Translations under genes and position numbers: made by a program
NCBI GenBank assembly: GCA_009387755.1
Contig: GG697241.1
Coordinates: forward strand, 62,001 to 126,000
Reading direction: 5' to 3'
DNA from: Candidatus Micrarchaeum acidiphilum ARMAN-2
GTDB lineage: Archaea > Micrarchaeota > Micrarchaeia > Micrarchaeales > Micrarchaeaceae
Length of the DNA stretch: 64,000 nucleotides
Shown here: positions 45,136 to 53,955 of the stretch, in pieces
How the letters are laid out: every line of letters starts with the position of its first letter
How positions within the stretch are numbered: the first letter of the stretch is position 1
The notes under the pieces: model-generated
The model's input: only the letters and a program-made list of their open reading frames with translations
Told to the model about the DNA's origin: nothing
The model's database searches: none

Positions 45136-45274
45136 TGGGGTTGCCGGGATTTGAACCCGGACCAGCTGGTTACTTCATATTTTATTGTTTTTCCAGATCC
45201 TCATCATCGCCATAAGGCTCAACACAGTATAAACATCTGGAGCCAGCTGCGCTGCCAGGTTACGCCACAACCCC
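45136..45274 (-). tRNA. tRNA-Trp (anticodon CCA) with a 66-base intron
   Basis: Acceptor GGGGTTG (45274-45268) pairs with CAACCCC ending in discriminator A at 45136. The anticodon stem GCTGG/CCAGC (45247-45243 and 45169-45165) encloses the loop CT-CCA-G / A. The intron lies at the canonical 37/38 position (45171-45236), leaving 73 bases of mature tRNA. The T arm is CCGGG-TTCAAAT-CCCGG. The intron contains ATGATGA, the box C consensus, followed closely by GATCTGGA, complementary to the anticodon loop. In euryarchaea the tRNA-Trp intron is a known box C/D guide RNA; a box D (CTGA) is not obvious here. Confidence 0.93.
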
Positions 45275-45338
45275 CAGGCACTATCAATTAAATAAAAAAC
45301 TAAATATACCTTTTGCTAATTTAACGTAGTGGTAAAAA

Positions 45339-45854
45339 ATGAAGAAGACACTTTACAGCAGCAAATTTATAAAGCTTCAAGAGGAGCATGTTAAAATAAA
45401 TGGCAGTGACGCAAAAGTTCTGAGTTTGGTGGAGAGGGACGTTGTTGTGGTACTGCCTCTGCTAAGAGGAGACAAGATACTCATAGAGCGGCAGTACAGG
45501 CCAGTCCTGAAGAAATACATATACGAGCTCCCTGCCGGGCACATAGACCCTGGAGAGTCGCCGCGTGAAGCAGCAGAAAGAGAACTGCGTGAGGAGACAG
45601 GTTTTTTTGCAGGAAATCTCAGGCATATGTACAGTGTATATCCGACTCCTGGACTTTCTGCCCAAATAAGCAATTATTTCCTGGCTACAGATTTGCACAA
45701 AGATGGCAAGAAGCTTGATAAGGATCCGGATGAAGTCATAGAGACAAAGGAGATAGGATTAAATAATCTAATAAAAATGATAAGGGAGGGAAAGATAAAA
45801 GATAACAAAACCATTTCTGGGGTTTTGTACTACCTTTACCTTTTTAGGAAGTGA
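45339..45854 (+). CDS. Nudix hydrolase, ADP-ribose pyrophosphatase-like
   Basis: Hydrolase that splits nucleoside diphosphates linked to another moiety. The Nudix box is GHIDPGESPREAAERELREE followed by TG, with all conserved Gly, Glu and Arg residues. The preceding LLRGDKILIERQYRPVLKKYIYELPAG is typical of ADP-ribose pyrophosphatases. The 171-residue length fits. It is the first of four co-directional genes (Nudix, PAP2, glycosyltransferase, flippase-like), with a 4-base gap to the PAP2 gene. Confidence 0.9.
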   Translation: MKKTLYSSKFIKLQEEHVKINGSDAKVLSLVERDVVVVLPLLRGDKILIERQYRPVLKKYIYELPAGHIDPGESPREAAERELREETGFFAGNLRHMYSVYPTPGLSAQISNYFLATDLHKDGKKLDKDPDEVIETKEIGLNNLIKMIREGKIKDNKTISGVLYYLYLFRK

Positions 45855-45858
45855 TGCT

Positions 45859-46431
45859 GTGCTTGCGGAATTCATAAGTGCGTACAACATAGGAATAAAT
45901 GTGCTTGAGTTCAAGCTTGTGAAGCTTGTGGCAAGCGCACCGCTCAATGTTGTAATGACGCTGCTGGCAAGTTCCTTCATAGTTGTAATACCCCTAATGG
46001 TGATATTCCTTTACTTTAAGAAGGACATGAACGTTTATTCATTCATTGTTGCCGGAATACTGTTCTTCATCGTATCTGACATTATTAAAATGCTGACCGC
46101 AGAACCGCGGCCTTGCAATGTAACTGAGCTTTCTTGGATAAACAACGTCGCTTGCGAATCCACTTTTTCGTTCCCCAGCAACCACGCAAGCGTACTTACG
46201 GGCCTGACATTTTTTATGGGAAAGTACAGGTATGTGCAGATTGCGTATGCGCTGTGGGTCGGTGTCGTGCTTTTTGGCAGGGTTTACCTAGGCCTGCACT
46301 ATTTCACAGACATAATTGCCGGCATGGCACTCAGTATGGCAATTTTCTATGTTGTGTACCGTAACAGGCAGGGCATAAACCGCGGCCTTAATTTGACTGT
46401 GAAGAAAATCGTGCCAAGACTCTCCTTGTGA
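45859..46431 (+). CDS. PAP2-superfamily membrane phosphatase
   Basis: Membrane phosphatase acting on lipid phosphates or pyrophosphates. The three active-site blocks are present: KMLTAEPRPCN (K-x6-RP), FSFPSNHASVLTG (PSxH), and GRVYLGLHYFTDIIAG (R-x5-H-x3-D). Six hydrophobic helices in 190 residues. GTG start at 45859, with GTGAT immediately upstream. Possible role in recycling polyprenyl pyrophosphate carriers, given the glycosyltransferase and flippase-like genes downstream, which is an inference. Confidence 0.85.
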   Translation: MLAEFISAYNIGINVLEFKLVKLVASAPLNVVMTLLASSFIVVIPLMVIFLYFKKDMNVYSFIVAGILFFIVSDIIKMLTAEPRPCNVTELSWINNVACESTFSFPSNHASVLTGLTFFMGKYRYVQIAYALWVGVVLFGRVYLGLHYFTDIIAGMALSMAIFYVVYRNRQGINRGLNLTVKKIVPRLSL

Positions 46432-46498
46432 ATCGCAAGGCCTACGGCAAACGCTTAATTTTTATGCTTTGTAAAACCTTCTGCAGGTGCAATGCCAG

Positions 46499-47644
46499 AT
46501 GGAGATTTGCGTTTTGAATCCGTTCTTTTATCCATATATGGGAGGGACTGAGAAGGTGCTGCTTGAAATATACGGCAGGCTGGCAAGAAGGCACAACATA
46601 ACAGTGATATCCGCTTCGCTGGCGCGCGACGGAAAGGCATCGGTGGACGAGGTAAAAGGCATCAAGGTCGTAAGGCTGGCTACTAGGTATTACAGCTTTC
46701 CGGGGCTTCCCATGCCATTCATGCGGATGCTTGGAGTTTCCAAGGCAATAGGAGACGAGCATGCGCAACTCTATCACATAAATAACAGGTATGTCTATTT
46801 TTGGAATGCTGTCAGGAGCGCCAGGAATGCCGGAGGCAAGCTTGCAATGACGATACACAATTCCCTGCCGAAGGGAATAGGGCCAGTTACAGACGCTGGC
46901 GGTCTTGCATATGACGTTGCATGGGGAAGAAGGCTCATGAATGAGGCGGATGTCATAACCGCGGTTTCCAAAAACGCAGTTGACACCACAGTGCCTGCAA
47001 GGCTCAGGTACAAATCGCACGTAATATTCAACGGTGTCGACCATAAGCTGTTCAGGAAGATTTCCGATGCCAAGGTGAGGGATTTGCGCAATAGGATGAG
47101 GGGCGGTCTTGTTCTGCTCAACAATGGCAGGCTGACATGGCAGAAGGGGCAGGTATTCCTCCTGGACGCAGTTGCCAGGCTCGCGAAAGAGGGCGTTGAT
47201 GTCAATTCCATAATAATAGGGGCAGGGCCGCTCAGGGGCAGACTTGAGCGCTTTGCACGCCTTTCTGGCATATCGGAGAGGTTCGAAATCTTAAGCGGAA
47301 TAGAGGAAAAAATGATGCCGTATTATTACAATGCCGCGGATCTGTTCATAATGCCTTCGCTTTACGAGCCCGCAGGGCTTGCGCTGCTGGAGGCGCTGGC
47401 ATGCGAAACGCCTGCGCTTGCCACAAGTATAGGGGGCATGCCCGAAATGATGGGGCCCGAAGGCCATTACATCAGGCCAAAGAGCAGTGATGACATATAC
47501 AATGGCATACGCGAATTCATTGCTGACAGGAGGCAATTCTCGAAGGCGGCAAAAGGCATAAGGGCAAGAGTGGTCAAAAGGAACGACTGGAATAAAATAG
47601 CAAAAAGCTATGAAACTTTATTCGAAAGTATAATAAAATCCTGA
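46499..47644 (+). CDS. glycosyltransferase family 4
   Basis: Retaining glycosyltransferase of the GT-B fold, 381 residues. The N-terminal domain begins with LNPFFYPYMGGTEKVLLEIY and contains the nucleotide-sugar-independent acceptor site. The C-terminal domain has GRLTWQKGQVFLLDA, the donor-binding YEPAGLALLEALACETPALAT (E-x7-E) and IGGMPEMM. ATG 46499 is preceded by AGGTG with good spacing; the GTG at 46487 is the ribosome site itself. Probably adds sugars to a lipid or surface glycan. Confidence 0.9.
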   Translation: MEICVLNPFFYPYMGGTEKVLLEIYGRLARRHNITVISASLARDGKASVDEVKGIKVVRLATRYYSFPGLPMPFMRMLGVSKAIGDEHAQLYHINNRYVYFWNAVRSARNAGGKLAMTIHNSLPKGIGPVTDAGGLAYDVAWGRRLMNEADVITAVSKNAVDTTVPARLRYKSHVIFNGVDHKLFRKISDAKVRDLRNRMRGGLVLLNNGRLTWQKGQVFLLDAVARLAKEGVDVNSIIIGAGPLRGRLERFARLSGISERFEILSGIEEKMMPYYYNAADLFIMPSLYEPAGLALLEALACETPALATSIGGMPEMMGPEGHYIRPKSSDDIYNGIREFIADRRQFSKAAKGIRARVVKRNDWNKIAKSYETLFESIIKS

Positions 47645-47655
47645 CAAGTGGATAT

Positions 47656-48690
47656 ATGGCAGCTAAAAAGGCCGGAAAGAAGCAGAAGAAGTCGCTTTGG
47701 TATTCGATAACGCACGTTAACAAGCTAAACAGGAAAGAATACGTTGACCTCATACACCGTGTTACGCTTTTCATAGTGCTCGGATTCGTAGCCAGCGTCC
47801 TGGTGTTTGCGGCAATAGCGATATTCGGTGGTGTGGGCAAGGTGCTGTATACCATAGGCCATGCCAACCTGCTAATATACTCGCTTGCGTTCGTATCGGT
47901 TTTGGTAAGCTACTTGCTGAGATTCATAAAGTGGAGCTACTACCTTAGGAGGCTTAAGCTGAAGGTGCCTAAGGGCAAGAGCCTGATAGTCTATCTGTCG
48001 CTTTATTCTATGAATATAACACCGGGCAAGATAGGCAGGGTCCTGGCTGCATATACGCTGAATAGGATCACCAAGGTGAAATTCTCAAACGTAGTGCCCA
48101 CAGTAACCATAGACATATTTACCGACTTCCTGGGCGTTGGGCTGCTTGCACTTATAGCATCCATACTTTTCAACAAGGACATAATCTATGTGATAATACT
48201 GGACGTGATACTCATACTTCCGTTCCTTTTCATAGTGAACGACTGGTTTTACAGGATAGTGAAGAAGCTTCTTGCAAAAAGGAACTTTATAAAGAATTTT
48301 ACGCTTTTTGGGGACGAGTACTTTGCCTCGCAAAGCGTCCTCAACAAGCCTGTGGTCTATTTGGTTTCGATGCTGGTGACCTTGCCGGCTGCGTTTTTCA
48401 ACGCTGCAGCGCTTTACTTCTCCCTGCTTTCAATCGGGGCTAAGCCGAGCATGATAGGCAGCATATTCATAAACTCCACATCGCAGCTTTTCGGGATGGT
48501 TACCGCCATACCTGGAAACATAGGGGTCACTGATGGTACCCTGGTGGCCCTGATAAGCAGCCTTTTCAACCTTAGCTACTCGTTGAGCTCGGCAATAACC
48601 ATAATGACCAGAATGGCTACGCTGTGGTTTGGACTTGCACTTGGATTTGTATTCCTTATATACTCCTTAAAGTACTGGAAGAAAATCTAG
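47656..48690 (+). CDS. lysylphosphatidylglycerol synthase TM-region / flippase-like membrane protein
   Basis: Integral membrane protein of 344 residues (UPF0104/flippase-like family) with about eight helices. Family landmarks: RFIKWSYYLRRLKLKV near 95, LSLYSMNITPGKIGRVLAAY near 117, PTVTIDIFTDFLGVG near 148, and TAIPGNIGVTDGTLVALI near 285. It follows the glycosyltransferase after 11 bases; such pairs are common in archaea and suggest work on a lipid-linked sugar. A basic N-terminus (AAKKAGKKQKKS) faces the cytoplasm. Confidence 0.85.
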   Translation: MAAKKAGKKQKKSLWYSITHVNKLNRKEYVDLIHRVTLFIVLGFVASVLVFAAIAIFGGVGKVLYTIGHANLLIYSLAFVSVLVSYLLRFIKWSYYLRRLKLKVPKGKSLIVYLSLYSMNITPGKIGRVLAAYTLNRITKVKFSNVVPTVTIDIFTDFLGVGLLALIASILFNKDIIYVIILDVILILPFLFIVNDWFYRIVKKLLAKRNFIKNFTLFGDEYFASQSVLNKPVVYLVSMLVTLPAAFFNAAALYFSLLSIGAKPSMIGSIFINSTSQLFGMVTAIPGNIGVTDGTLVALISSLFNLSYSLSSAITIMTRMATLWFGLALGFVFLIYSLKYWKKI

Positions 48691-48710
48691 CAGCGCAATA
48701 TAAAAACAGA

Positions 48711-49082
48711 TTATTCTTCTGAGTCGGCAGGGCTGTCGGCGCTGTCTTCATCGTAGCTTTCTTCTTCATCCGGTTCTTCGGAGCCCTCTCCCTTGCTCAC
48801 GACCTCCAGTTTGCCGAATTTGCCTGTAGAAAGCTGCGGTGTGCCCCTGAATTCGTTAACGTATCCGTTTGTTATCTTTACCACGTCGCCCACGTTCACT
48901 GAGTCTATGTCCTTGCCCCAGAGCGACATGCTTATTGAGCCCGTATCGTCTTTCAGAGTTATGTTTGCAACGCTTAGCCTCTTTCCATACTTGGTTACGA
49001 CCTCCCTTGGCTCGTCCTTCTGCGTCACTTTTGCCTCGACTTCGACGTTGCTAGCTCCTGCTTTCAGTTCACTTATCTTCAT
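48711..49082 (-). CDS. OB-fold single-stranded DNA/RNA-binding protein with acidic tail
   Basis: A 123-residue protein with one OB fold of the RPA/SSB type: KISELKAGASNVEVEAKVTQ, then KRLSVANITLKDDTGSISMSLWGKD and VGDVVKITNGYVNEFRGTPQLS. The C-terminal 30 residues are nearly all Glu, Asp and Ser, as in bacterial SSB and some archaeal SSBs, where the tail binds partners. ATG 49082 is chosen since GGGTG precedes it. An inverted repeat lies 24 bases upstream. Could serve as the genome's SSB or as a companion of RPA. Confidence 0.85.
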   Translation of the reverse strand: MKISELKAGASNVEVEAKVTQKDEPREVVTKYGKRLSVANITLKDDTGSISMSLWGKDIDSVNVGDVVKITNGYVNEFRGTPQLSTGKFGKLEVVSKGEGSEEPDEEESYDEDSADSPADSEE

Positions 49083-49105
49083 TATTAACACCCGAACAAT
49101 GGTAA

Positions 49106-49123
49106 TCTAATAGATATATTAGA
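49106..49123. promoter_or_regulatory. inverted repeat upstream of the OB-fold gene
   Basis: TCTAATA-GATA-TATTAGA, two 7-base arms with a 4-base spacer, lies 24 bases upstream of the OB-fold gene ATG. The minus-strand AAATAATATTTC just before the repeat could act as the TATA element. The hexamer ATTAGA also occurs in the half-site of the 22-bp palindrome at 10404, though in the opposite arrangement. Confidence 0.4.
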
Positions 49124-49264
49124 AATATTATTTAAGCTTTTGCAATTATTTTGATGCCCGAAACATTGGGATAGACGCGTTATTCTGCGGATTTTTTTGT
49201 ATTTTTATATAAAGCATCTTGTTTACTGTTATTTATCCTTTTCATGCAATAAATCCTTGATAAA

Positions 49265-50041
49265 ATGGAAGAAAACAAGGGCGTCCATCCCTCATTTTTT
49301 AGGGTCATAAAGGAGAGGGAGGACCTGAAGAATAAGCTCGCCGGGATAAAGAAAAAGATAGGTGTATACAGCGCTAAGGGGGGCGTTGGCAAGACTACGG
49401 TGGCAGTCAATCTGGCCTACACGCTCAAAAATATGGGCTATTCAGTAGGCCTCCTGGATGCAGACATAGACTGCCCGAACGTGACGATGTTTACAGGGAT
49501 TTCCGAAAAGATGGACACCTCTTCGCTACCCCTCAAACCCGTAATAAAGGACGGGATAAAGATAGCCTCGACAGCCATGATAGTCGACGATACCAAAAAG
49601 CCCATAATATGGAGGGGACCACTGATAGCAAAGATGGTTTCTGATTTCCTAGAGAATACAGACTGGGGCAGCCTGGACTACCTTGTGATAGACCTGCCTC
49701 CGGGAACATCTGATGCGCCGCTTTCAATAATGCAGCTTCTGGACCTTACCGGATTTGTCTTGGTCACCAATCCAAGCAGGATAGCTAGCGTCAACTCTAT
49801 AAGGTCGGGGATGATGGCCAAAAGGCTCAATGTTGCGGTGTTGGGCGTGGTTGAGAACATGTCTGAAGGAGTCGAAAGCAAGAATACAGAAGAGCTCGTA
49901 AAGGCAGTAGGCGCTCCTCTGCTCGGAAGGATACCATACCTTAGCAAATTCAGGGAGCTTTCAGACTCTGGCAGCATACCGGTAAACGAGGATCCAGAGA
50001 TAGGAAAGGCCTTTGGCGAGATAGCTAAAAAGCTTGAATGA
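49265..50041 (+). CDS. Mrp/NBP35-type P-loop ATPase, Fe-S cluster carrier
   Basis: Cytosolic ATPase of the Mrp/ApbC family that carries Fe-S clusters to target proteins. The deviant Walker A is SAKGGVGKTT (36-45), with the signature lysine, then LLDADIDCPN and VIDLPPGTSDAPLS. The 258-residue form has no N-terminal Fe-S ferredoxin-like domain and no C-terminal CxxC, unlike the longer NBP35 form. A TATA box (TTTTTATATAAAGC, 49203-49216) is about 55 bases before the ATG. Probably takes clusters from the SUF system. Confidence 0.88.
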   Translation: MEENKGVHPSFFRVIKEREDLKNKLAGIKKKIGVYSAKGGVGKTTVAVNLAYTLKNMGYSVGLLDADIDCPNVTMFTGISEKMDTSSLPLKPVIKDGIKIASTAMIVDDTKKPIIWRGPLIAKMVSDFLENTDWGSLDYLVIDLPPGTSDAPLSIMQLLDLTGFVLVTNPSRIASVNSIRSGMMAKRLNVAVLGVVENMSEGVESKNTEELVKAVGAPLLGRIPYLSKFRELSDSGSIPVNEDPEIGKAFGEIAKKLE

Positions 50042-50166
50042 CGCGTGCGCAAGCTATTTATATTTTGCGCTGCATTAAAATATATGCATACATGTATATG
50101 ATATATACACGTTATTGAATCTTATTGCATGCTGAATACGGGGGTTTATACTAAAAGGTGAAATAA
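50042..50166 (+). promoter_or_regulatory. thermosome promoter region
   Basis: AT-rich region with ATACATGTAT (50088-50097), a perfect 10-bp palindrome, overlapping the TATA-rich ATATGATATATACAC (50096-50110). The transcript would start near 50130 and give a leader of about 35 bases ending in AGGTGA before the ATG. A palindrome at the TATA box of a chaperonin gene suggests heat-shock repression, as with Phr or HSR1 in other archaea, but the sequence does not match their known sites by eye. Confidence 0.5.
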
Positions 50167-51837
50167 ATGGCAGACACAAAACTCAATGGACAACAGGTTT
50201 TATTGTTACCTGAAGGGGCTACAAGACTTCTTGGAAGAGACGCGCAGAGGACCAACATCGCAGTTGCGATCGCGGTTGCGAATGCGATAAAGACAACGCT
50301 CGGGCCGAAGGGCATGGACAAGATGCTGGTGAGCGACCTTGGCGACATAGTAATAACCAACGACGGAGCCACCATAATGGACGAGATGAACGTGGAACAC
50401 CCGGTGGCAAAGATAATGGTTGATATTGCCAAAACGCAGGACAAGGAAGTCGGAGACGGCACTACCACAGTGGTTGTGATTGCAGGCAACCTGCTCAAGG
50501 GCGCGGAAGACCTTATAGATCAGGGCATACACCCGACAGTGATAATAAAGGGCTACAAGACTGCAGCGGCAAGGGCTGCCGAAGTGCTTGAGAAATACTC
50601 TAAAGCAGTAGACTCTAACGACGAGGCTACACTTCAGAAGATTGCCCTGGTGTCGATAGGTTCTAAGAACATAGGCGACGACTCTACAAAGGCCCAGATA
50701 GCCAAACTGATAATAAAGGCGGTAAAGCAGGTCATGGACAAGAAGGGGGACAACACCTTCTACGTTGACCACGACTTCATAAAAATAGAGAAGAAGGCCG
50801 GAGGCAACATATCAGACACGCAGCTGATAAACGGCGTGCTGATAGACAAGGAGGTGGCTCATCCAGGCATGCCGAAGCTGATAAACAACGCCAAGGTAGC
50901 GCTTCTGGACGTGGCGCTTGAAATAGAAAAGACCGAGACCGATGCGAAGATCGAGATAACCTCTCCGGAGCAGATGCAGCAGTTCCTGCAGCAGGAAGAG
51001 CGCATGCTTAAGGAGATGGTCGAGAAGATAAAGAAGAGCGGCGCAACAGTAGTATTTACGCAGAAAGGCATAGACGACGTGGCGCAGCACTATCTTGCAA
51101 AGGAGGGCATCATGGCCGCAAGAAGGATAAAGAAAAGCGATGTTGAAAAGCTTTCCAGGGCCACCGGAGCAACTATAGTGACAAGCCTTGACGACCTGTC
51201 ATCCAAGGACCTCGGATATGCCGGGGTTGTAGAAGAGCGCAAGATCAGCGGCGAGCAGATGATCTTTGTCGAGAAGTGCAAGGATCCGAAGAGCGTGACC
51301 ATATTCATACGCGGAGGCACGCAGCAGGTAGTAGACGAGGCAGAGCGCTCTATACAAGACGTCATAGGCGCGGTATCAACTACTATAGAGAGCGGAGGCA
51401 AGTACGTACCTGGAGGCGGAAACGCAGAACTCCACGTTGCCGAGGAGCTTAGGGCATACGCAAGCGAGGTAGGCGGAAGGGAGCAGCTTGCCATACAGAA
51501 GTTTGCCGATGCGGTCGAAATAATACCGAAGGTCCTGGCCGAGAACGCCGGAATGGACTCAATAGACACAATAGTGCAGATGAGAAGCAAGCACAAGGCG
51601 AAGGAGAGCAAGTACTTCGGCGTAGACGTTTATGGAAACAGGGTAGCCGACATGGAAAAGATCGGCGTGCTGGAGCCAACAAAGATGAAGGAGCAGGCGC
51701 TGTACAGTGCAAGCGAAGCTGCGGAGATCATCCTCAGGATAGACGATATAATAAGCTCCAAGGGCAGGTCCGGCGCACCCTCTGGTCCGGGAGGAGGCTA
51801 CGGCCAGGGCGGAATGCCAGGAGAAGGCATGGACTGA
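50167..51837 (+). CDS. thsA: thermosome (group II chaperonin) subunit
   Basis: ATP-driven folding machine subunit. The 556-residue product has the ATP-site motifs [12 protein letters not shown] near 38, GDGTTT near 95 and [17 protein letters not shown] near 415. The family-typical Gly/Met tail ends [20 protein letters not shown] precedes the ATG. It is the only chaperonin gene in the window; a prefoldin beta gene lies 5 kb away. Strong codon bias towards common codons suggests high expression, as expected. Confidence 0.97.
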   Translation: MADTKLNGQQVLLLPEGATRLLGRDAQRTNIAVAIAVANAIKTTLGPKGMDKMLVSDLGDIVITNDGATIMDEMNVEHPVAKIMVDIAKTQDKEVGDGTTTVVVIAGNLLKGAEDLIDQGIHPTVIIKGYKTAAARAAEVLEKYSKAVDSNDEATLQKIALVSIGSKNIGDDSTKAQIAKLIIKAVKQVMDKKGDNTFYVDHDFIKIEKKAGGNISDTQLINGVLIDKEVAHPGMPKLINNAKVALLDVALEIEKTETDAKIEITSPEQMQQFLQQEERMLKEMVEKIKKSGATVVFTQKGIDDVAQHYLAKEGIMAARRIKKSDVEKLSRATGATIVTSLDDLSSKDLGYAGVVEERKISGEQMIFVEKCKDPKSVTIFIRGGTQQVVDEAERSIQDVIGAVSTTIESGGKYVPGGGNAELHVAEELRAYASEVGGREQLAIQKFADAVEIIPKVLAENAGMDSIDTIVQMRSKHKAKESKYFGVDVYGNRVADMEKIGVLEPTKMKEQALYSASEAAEIILRIDDIISSKGRSGAPSGPGGGYGQGGMPGEGMD

Positions 51838-51854
51838 GCAGTTGATTTGAAAGT

Positions 51855-51910
51855 CCTGCTCTTTCTTTTTCTTTTTTATTTTTAGCTTTCTGCTTACCTT
51901 TTTATTTTTA
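51855..51910 (+). terminator. oligo-T terminator after the thermosome gene
   Basis: Right after the thermosome stop the plus strand has a chain of T-runs: CTTTCTTTTTCTTTTTTATTTTTAG and more Ts to about 51910. Runs of T on the coding strand are the standard archaeal termination signal. No hairpin is needed or seen. The adk promoter begins at the end of this tract. Confidence 0.55.
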
Positions 51911-51935
51911 TACTTTATAAAAAGCGTGTGATTCG

Positions 51936-52520
51936 ATGAAAAACGTTAGGGTACTTGTTATTGGCTCTCCCGGAGCCGGAAAGACAAGCATTTTGAATGG
52001 CTTAGGGGACAAATCCGGGTTTAGTATTGTGACGCTGGGCACGCTCATGCAAAAATACGCCTCGCAAGCCAAGCCCATAGAGGACCGTGACAAGCTGAGA
52101 TACATAAAGATGACTGAAACAGATGAAATAAGGAACAAGGCACTGGACGAAATAAAGGCAATGAAATCGAATGTGATCATAGACACGCACGCAACCGTGG
52201 AAAGGAAGGGCAGGTTCATAGCCGGGCTTCCCCTAAAGGCCCTTGAATCCATAGGCAACCTAGCCGGAATCATATATATAGATGCCACCACAGAAGAGAT
52301 AATACAGCGCAGGGAAAGGGACGCAGGCAAGAGGAACAGGGAGATAGAAAAACCGGATGTGCTTGACGCGCAGAGAATTATAAACCTGTCAATGCTTGCA
52401 TTCTACAACCTGTACCTTAACATACCCATATACTCGCTACATAATGAGGAAGGACAGTTGGAAAGGTCAATAGAAAGATTAAAATATTATTTAGAAGACA
52501 TATTAAATGAAGCCACTTAG
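51936..52520 (+). CDS. adkA: adenylate kinase, archaeal type
   Basis: Nucleotide kinase that interconverts AMP, ADP and ATP. The 194-residue product is the archaeal AdkA form with GSPGAGKTS P-loop at 10-18, DGLG-like region, TLGTLMQKYA near 36, VIIDTHATVERKGRF near 82 and RRERDAGKRNREIE near 131, and lacks the bacterial LID zinc insert. GTGTGATTCG precedes the ATG. First gene of adk-EMC3-eL34-cmk-eL14, a conserved archaeal run. Confidence 0.95.
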   Translation: MKNVRVLVIGSPGAGKTSILNGLGDKSGFSIVTLGTLMQKYASQAKPIEDRDKLRYIKMTETDEIRNKALDEIKAMKSNVIIDTHATVERKGRFIAGLPLKALESIGNLAGIIYIDATTEEIIQRRERDAGKRNREIEKPDVLDAQRIINLSMLAFYNLYLNIPIYSLHNEEGQLERSIERLKYYLEDILNEAT

Positions 52521-52529
52521 TGATTTTCA

Positions 52530-53015
52530 ATGGTAGTAGCACACATAATACAAGTACCTATGCCAACAGACGTGCTTATAACTATAATACTTATAGCTGT
52601 GCTTGAGGTCGGCCTTTCGATATTCCTGCAAAGGAAGCTCATAAATCAGAAGAAGATGCGAAGCCTTACGCGTAAGATGAATGAGAAATCGAAGGAACTC
52701 CGCGAGCTCATAAAGAGCAATGCGGCTCAGGACGTAATTGCAAGCAAGCAGAAGGAGATATATCCATTGATGATGGAGCAGACCAAGCACCAGTTCAAGT
52801 CCTTCGTAATACTTCCGATATTTTTGGCCATATATTACGTGGTGCTGCCGGCCATGTTCGGCAGCAAGAATTACTTCTTCATGGGATTGGGATACCTGGA
52901 GGTCTTTTTTGTAGTGGTTTTCGTGATGGGCATCATAAGCTCGGTCATAGTACTGCTTTATGATAGGAAAAAGGCCAAGCTTGAAGCGGAAGAGGAAAAG
53001 GCGGCAAGCAGCTGA
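52530..53015 (+). CDS. DUF106 / EMC3-TMCO1-like membrane insertase family protein
   Basis: Small membrane protein of 161 residues from the family that includes EMC3, TMCO1 and Get1, relatives of YidC/Oxa1. It has three hydrophobic helices (about 13-33, 92-112 and 122-150), separated by a long basic coiled coil (KLINQKKMRSLTRKMNEKSKEL). The gene lies between adk and eL34, the usual archaeal place for this family. It probably helps insert small membrane proteins at the ribosome. AGTGAT precedes the ATG. Confidence 0.88.
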   Translation: MVVAHIIQVPMPTDVLITIILIAVLEVGLSIFLQRKLINQKKMRSLTRKMNEKSKELRELIKSNAAQDVIASKQKEIYPLMMEQTKHQFKSFVILPIFLAIYYVVLPAMFGSKNYFFMGLGYLEVFFVVVFVMGIISSVIVLLYDRKKAKLEAEEEKAASS

Positions 53016-53084
53016 TTCCGACCACACTAATATATAGCTATACTAATAAATTTATCCTGATAAATCTCATTAAAGGTGTTGATA

Positions 53085-53402
53085 TTGCCCAAACCAAGAT
53101 ATAGGTCGCATAGTTTTAAGAAGGTGCAGAGGGTCACTAAAAGCGGCAGGAACGTGACGCATTACAGGCGCGGAAAGAACGCTGAGCCGAAATGCGGTAT
53201 ATGCGGAGCCGAACTCAACGGAATCGGAACTCGTGGCGGAAAGAGCAGAAAGACGACGAGCAGGATATTCGGCGGGGTCCTTTGCTCAAAATGCACTGCG
53301 GAAGTGGTAAAGCTTGAAAGCAGGATAGAAAACGGCGACATGAAACTTGACGACATAAGGATGAAGCAGAGGGCCTTTGTGCTTCAGCTGATGGCGCACT
53401 GA
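53085..53402 (+). CDS. rpl34e: 50S ribosomal protein eL34
   Basis: Large-subunit protein found only in archaea and eukaryotes. The product of about 105 residues has the basic start PKPRYRSHSFKKVQRVTKSG and a zinc ribbon with CGICG and CSKC (CxxC-CxxC). The TTG at 53085 is chosen as the start: AGGTG lies 6 bases before it, and the family begins at this position (M-P-x-P). The GTG at 53076 lies within the ribosome site and is less likely. Between the EMC3-like gene and cmk. Confidence 0.94.
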   Translation: MPKPRYRSHSFKKVQRVTKSGRNVTHYRRGKNAEPKCGICGAELNGIGTRGGKSRKTTSRIFGGVLCSKCTAEVVKLESRIENGDMKLDDIRMKQRAFVLQLMAH

Positions 53403-53415
53403 TCTGTGATACAAG

Positions 53416-53928
53416 ATGATAAGGATATGCGTGTCCGGCCTTACAGGAAGCGGCAAAACGACCATCGGAATGGAGATTGCAAAAAGGTTCGGCATAGAGC
53501 ATGTCCAGAAGTCTTACAAGGAATATGTCAATGACTACTCTAAAATCGCGGATTTCATTAACGGCCTGGAAGACGATTTTGTAAAGGCTTTCGACAAGGA
53601 AATAATAAAGATGGCCGAGGGCAGGAACTGCGTGGTCACCACATGGCTTGGGCCGTGGCTTATAAAGGACGCCACGCTGCGGGTTTGGCTTGATTCCAGC
53701 TTGGAGACCAGGGCCAGAAGATGGTCTGAAAAGTACGGGAAGGACTACGAGGCCTCGCTTAAGGAGATAAATGAAAAGGACATTGCGACGATCGAGGGCA
53801 CAAGAAAGGTATATGGCTTCGACCTGCTCAATGACCATGAGGTGTTTGACATCTCGATAAACACGGAAAAGGTAAGCATAGAGGAATGCGTTTCGATAAT
53901 TACAGTCATGGCATTCAAAAGAGATTAG
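53416..53928 (+). CDS. cmk: cytidylate kinase, archaeal type
   Basis: Phosphorylates CMP and dCMP. The 170-residue archaeal form has a P-loop VSGLTGSGKTTIGMEIAKRFG at 6-26, the CMP-site region around CVVTTWLGPWLI and the basic stretch RARRWSEKYGKDYE near the C-terminal half, without the larger bacterial insert. TGTGAT lies before the ATG. Its position between eL34 and eL14 is the standard archaeal arrangement. Confidence 0.93.
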   Translation: MIRICVSGLTGSGKTTIGMEIAKRFGIEHVQKSYKEYVNDYSKIADFINGLEDDFVKAFDKEIIKMAEGRNCVVTTWLGPWLIKDATLRVWLDSSLETRARRWSEKYGKDYEASLKEINEKDIATIEGTRKVYGFDLLNDHEVFDISINTEKVSIEECVSIITVMAFKRD

Positions 53929-53955
53929 GAACTTATGATTATTTAGGTGACTCAT

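Noticed and set aside
50206..50772. Minus-strand open frame opposite the thermosome gene
   Set aside because: Antisense to a well-conserved gene; composition is the mirror of strongly biased thermosome codons.
52527..53027. Minus-strand open frame opposite the EMC3-like gene
   Set aside because: The plus-strand gene has a ribosome site, family match and conserved neighbours; the opposite frame has none.
53215..53955. 246-codon minus-strand frame opposite eL34 and cmk
   Set aside because: Antisense to two conserved genes with firm starts; no motif.
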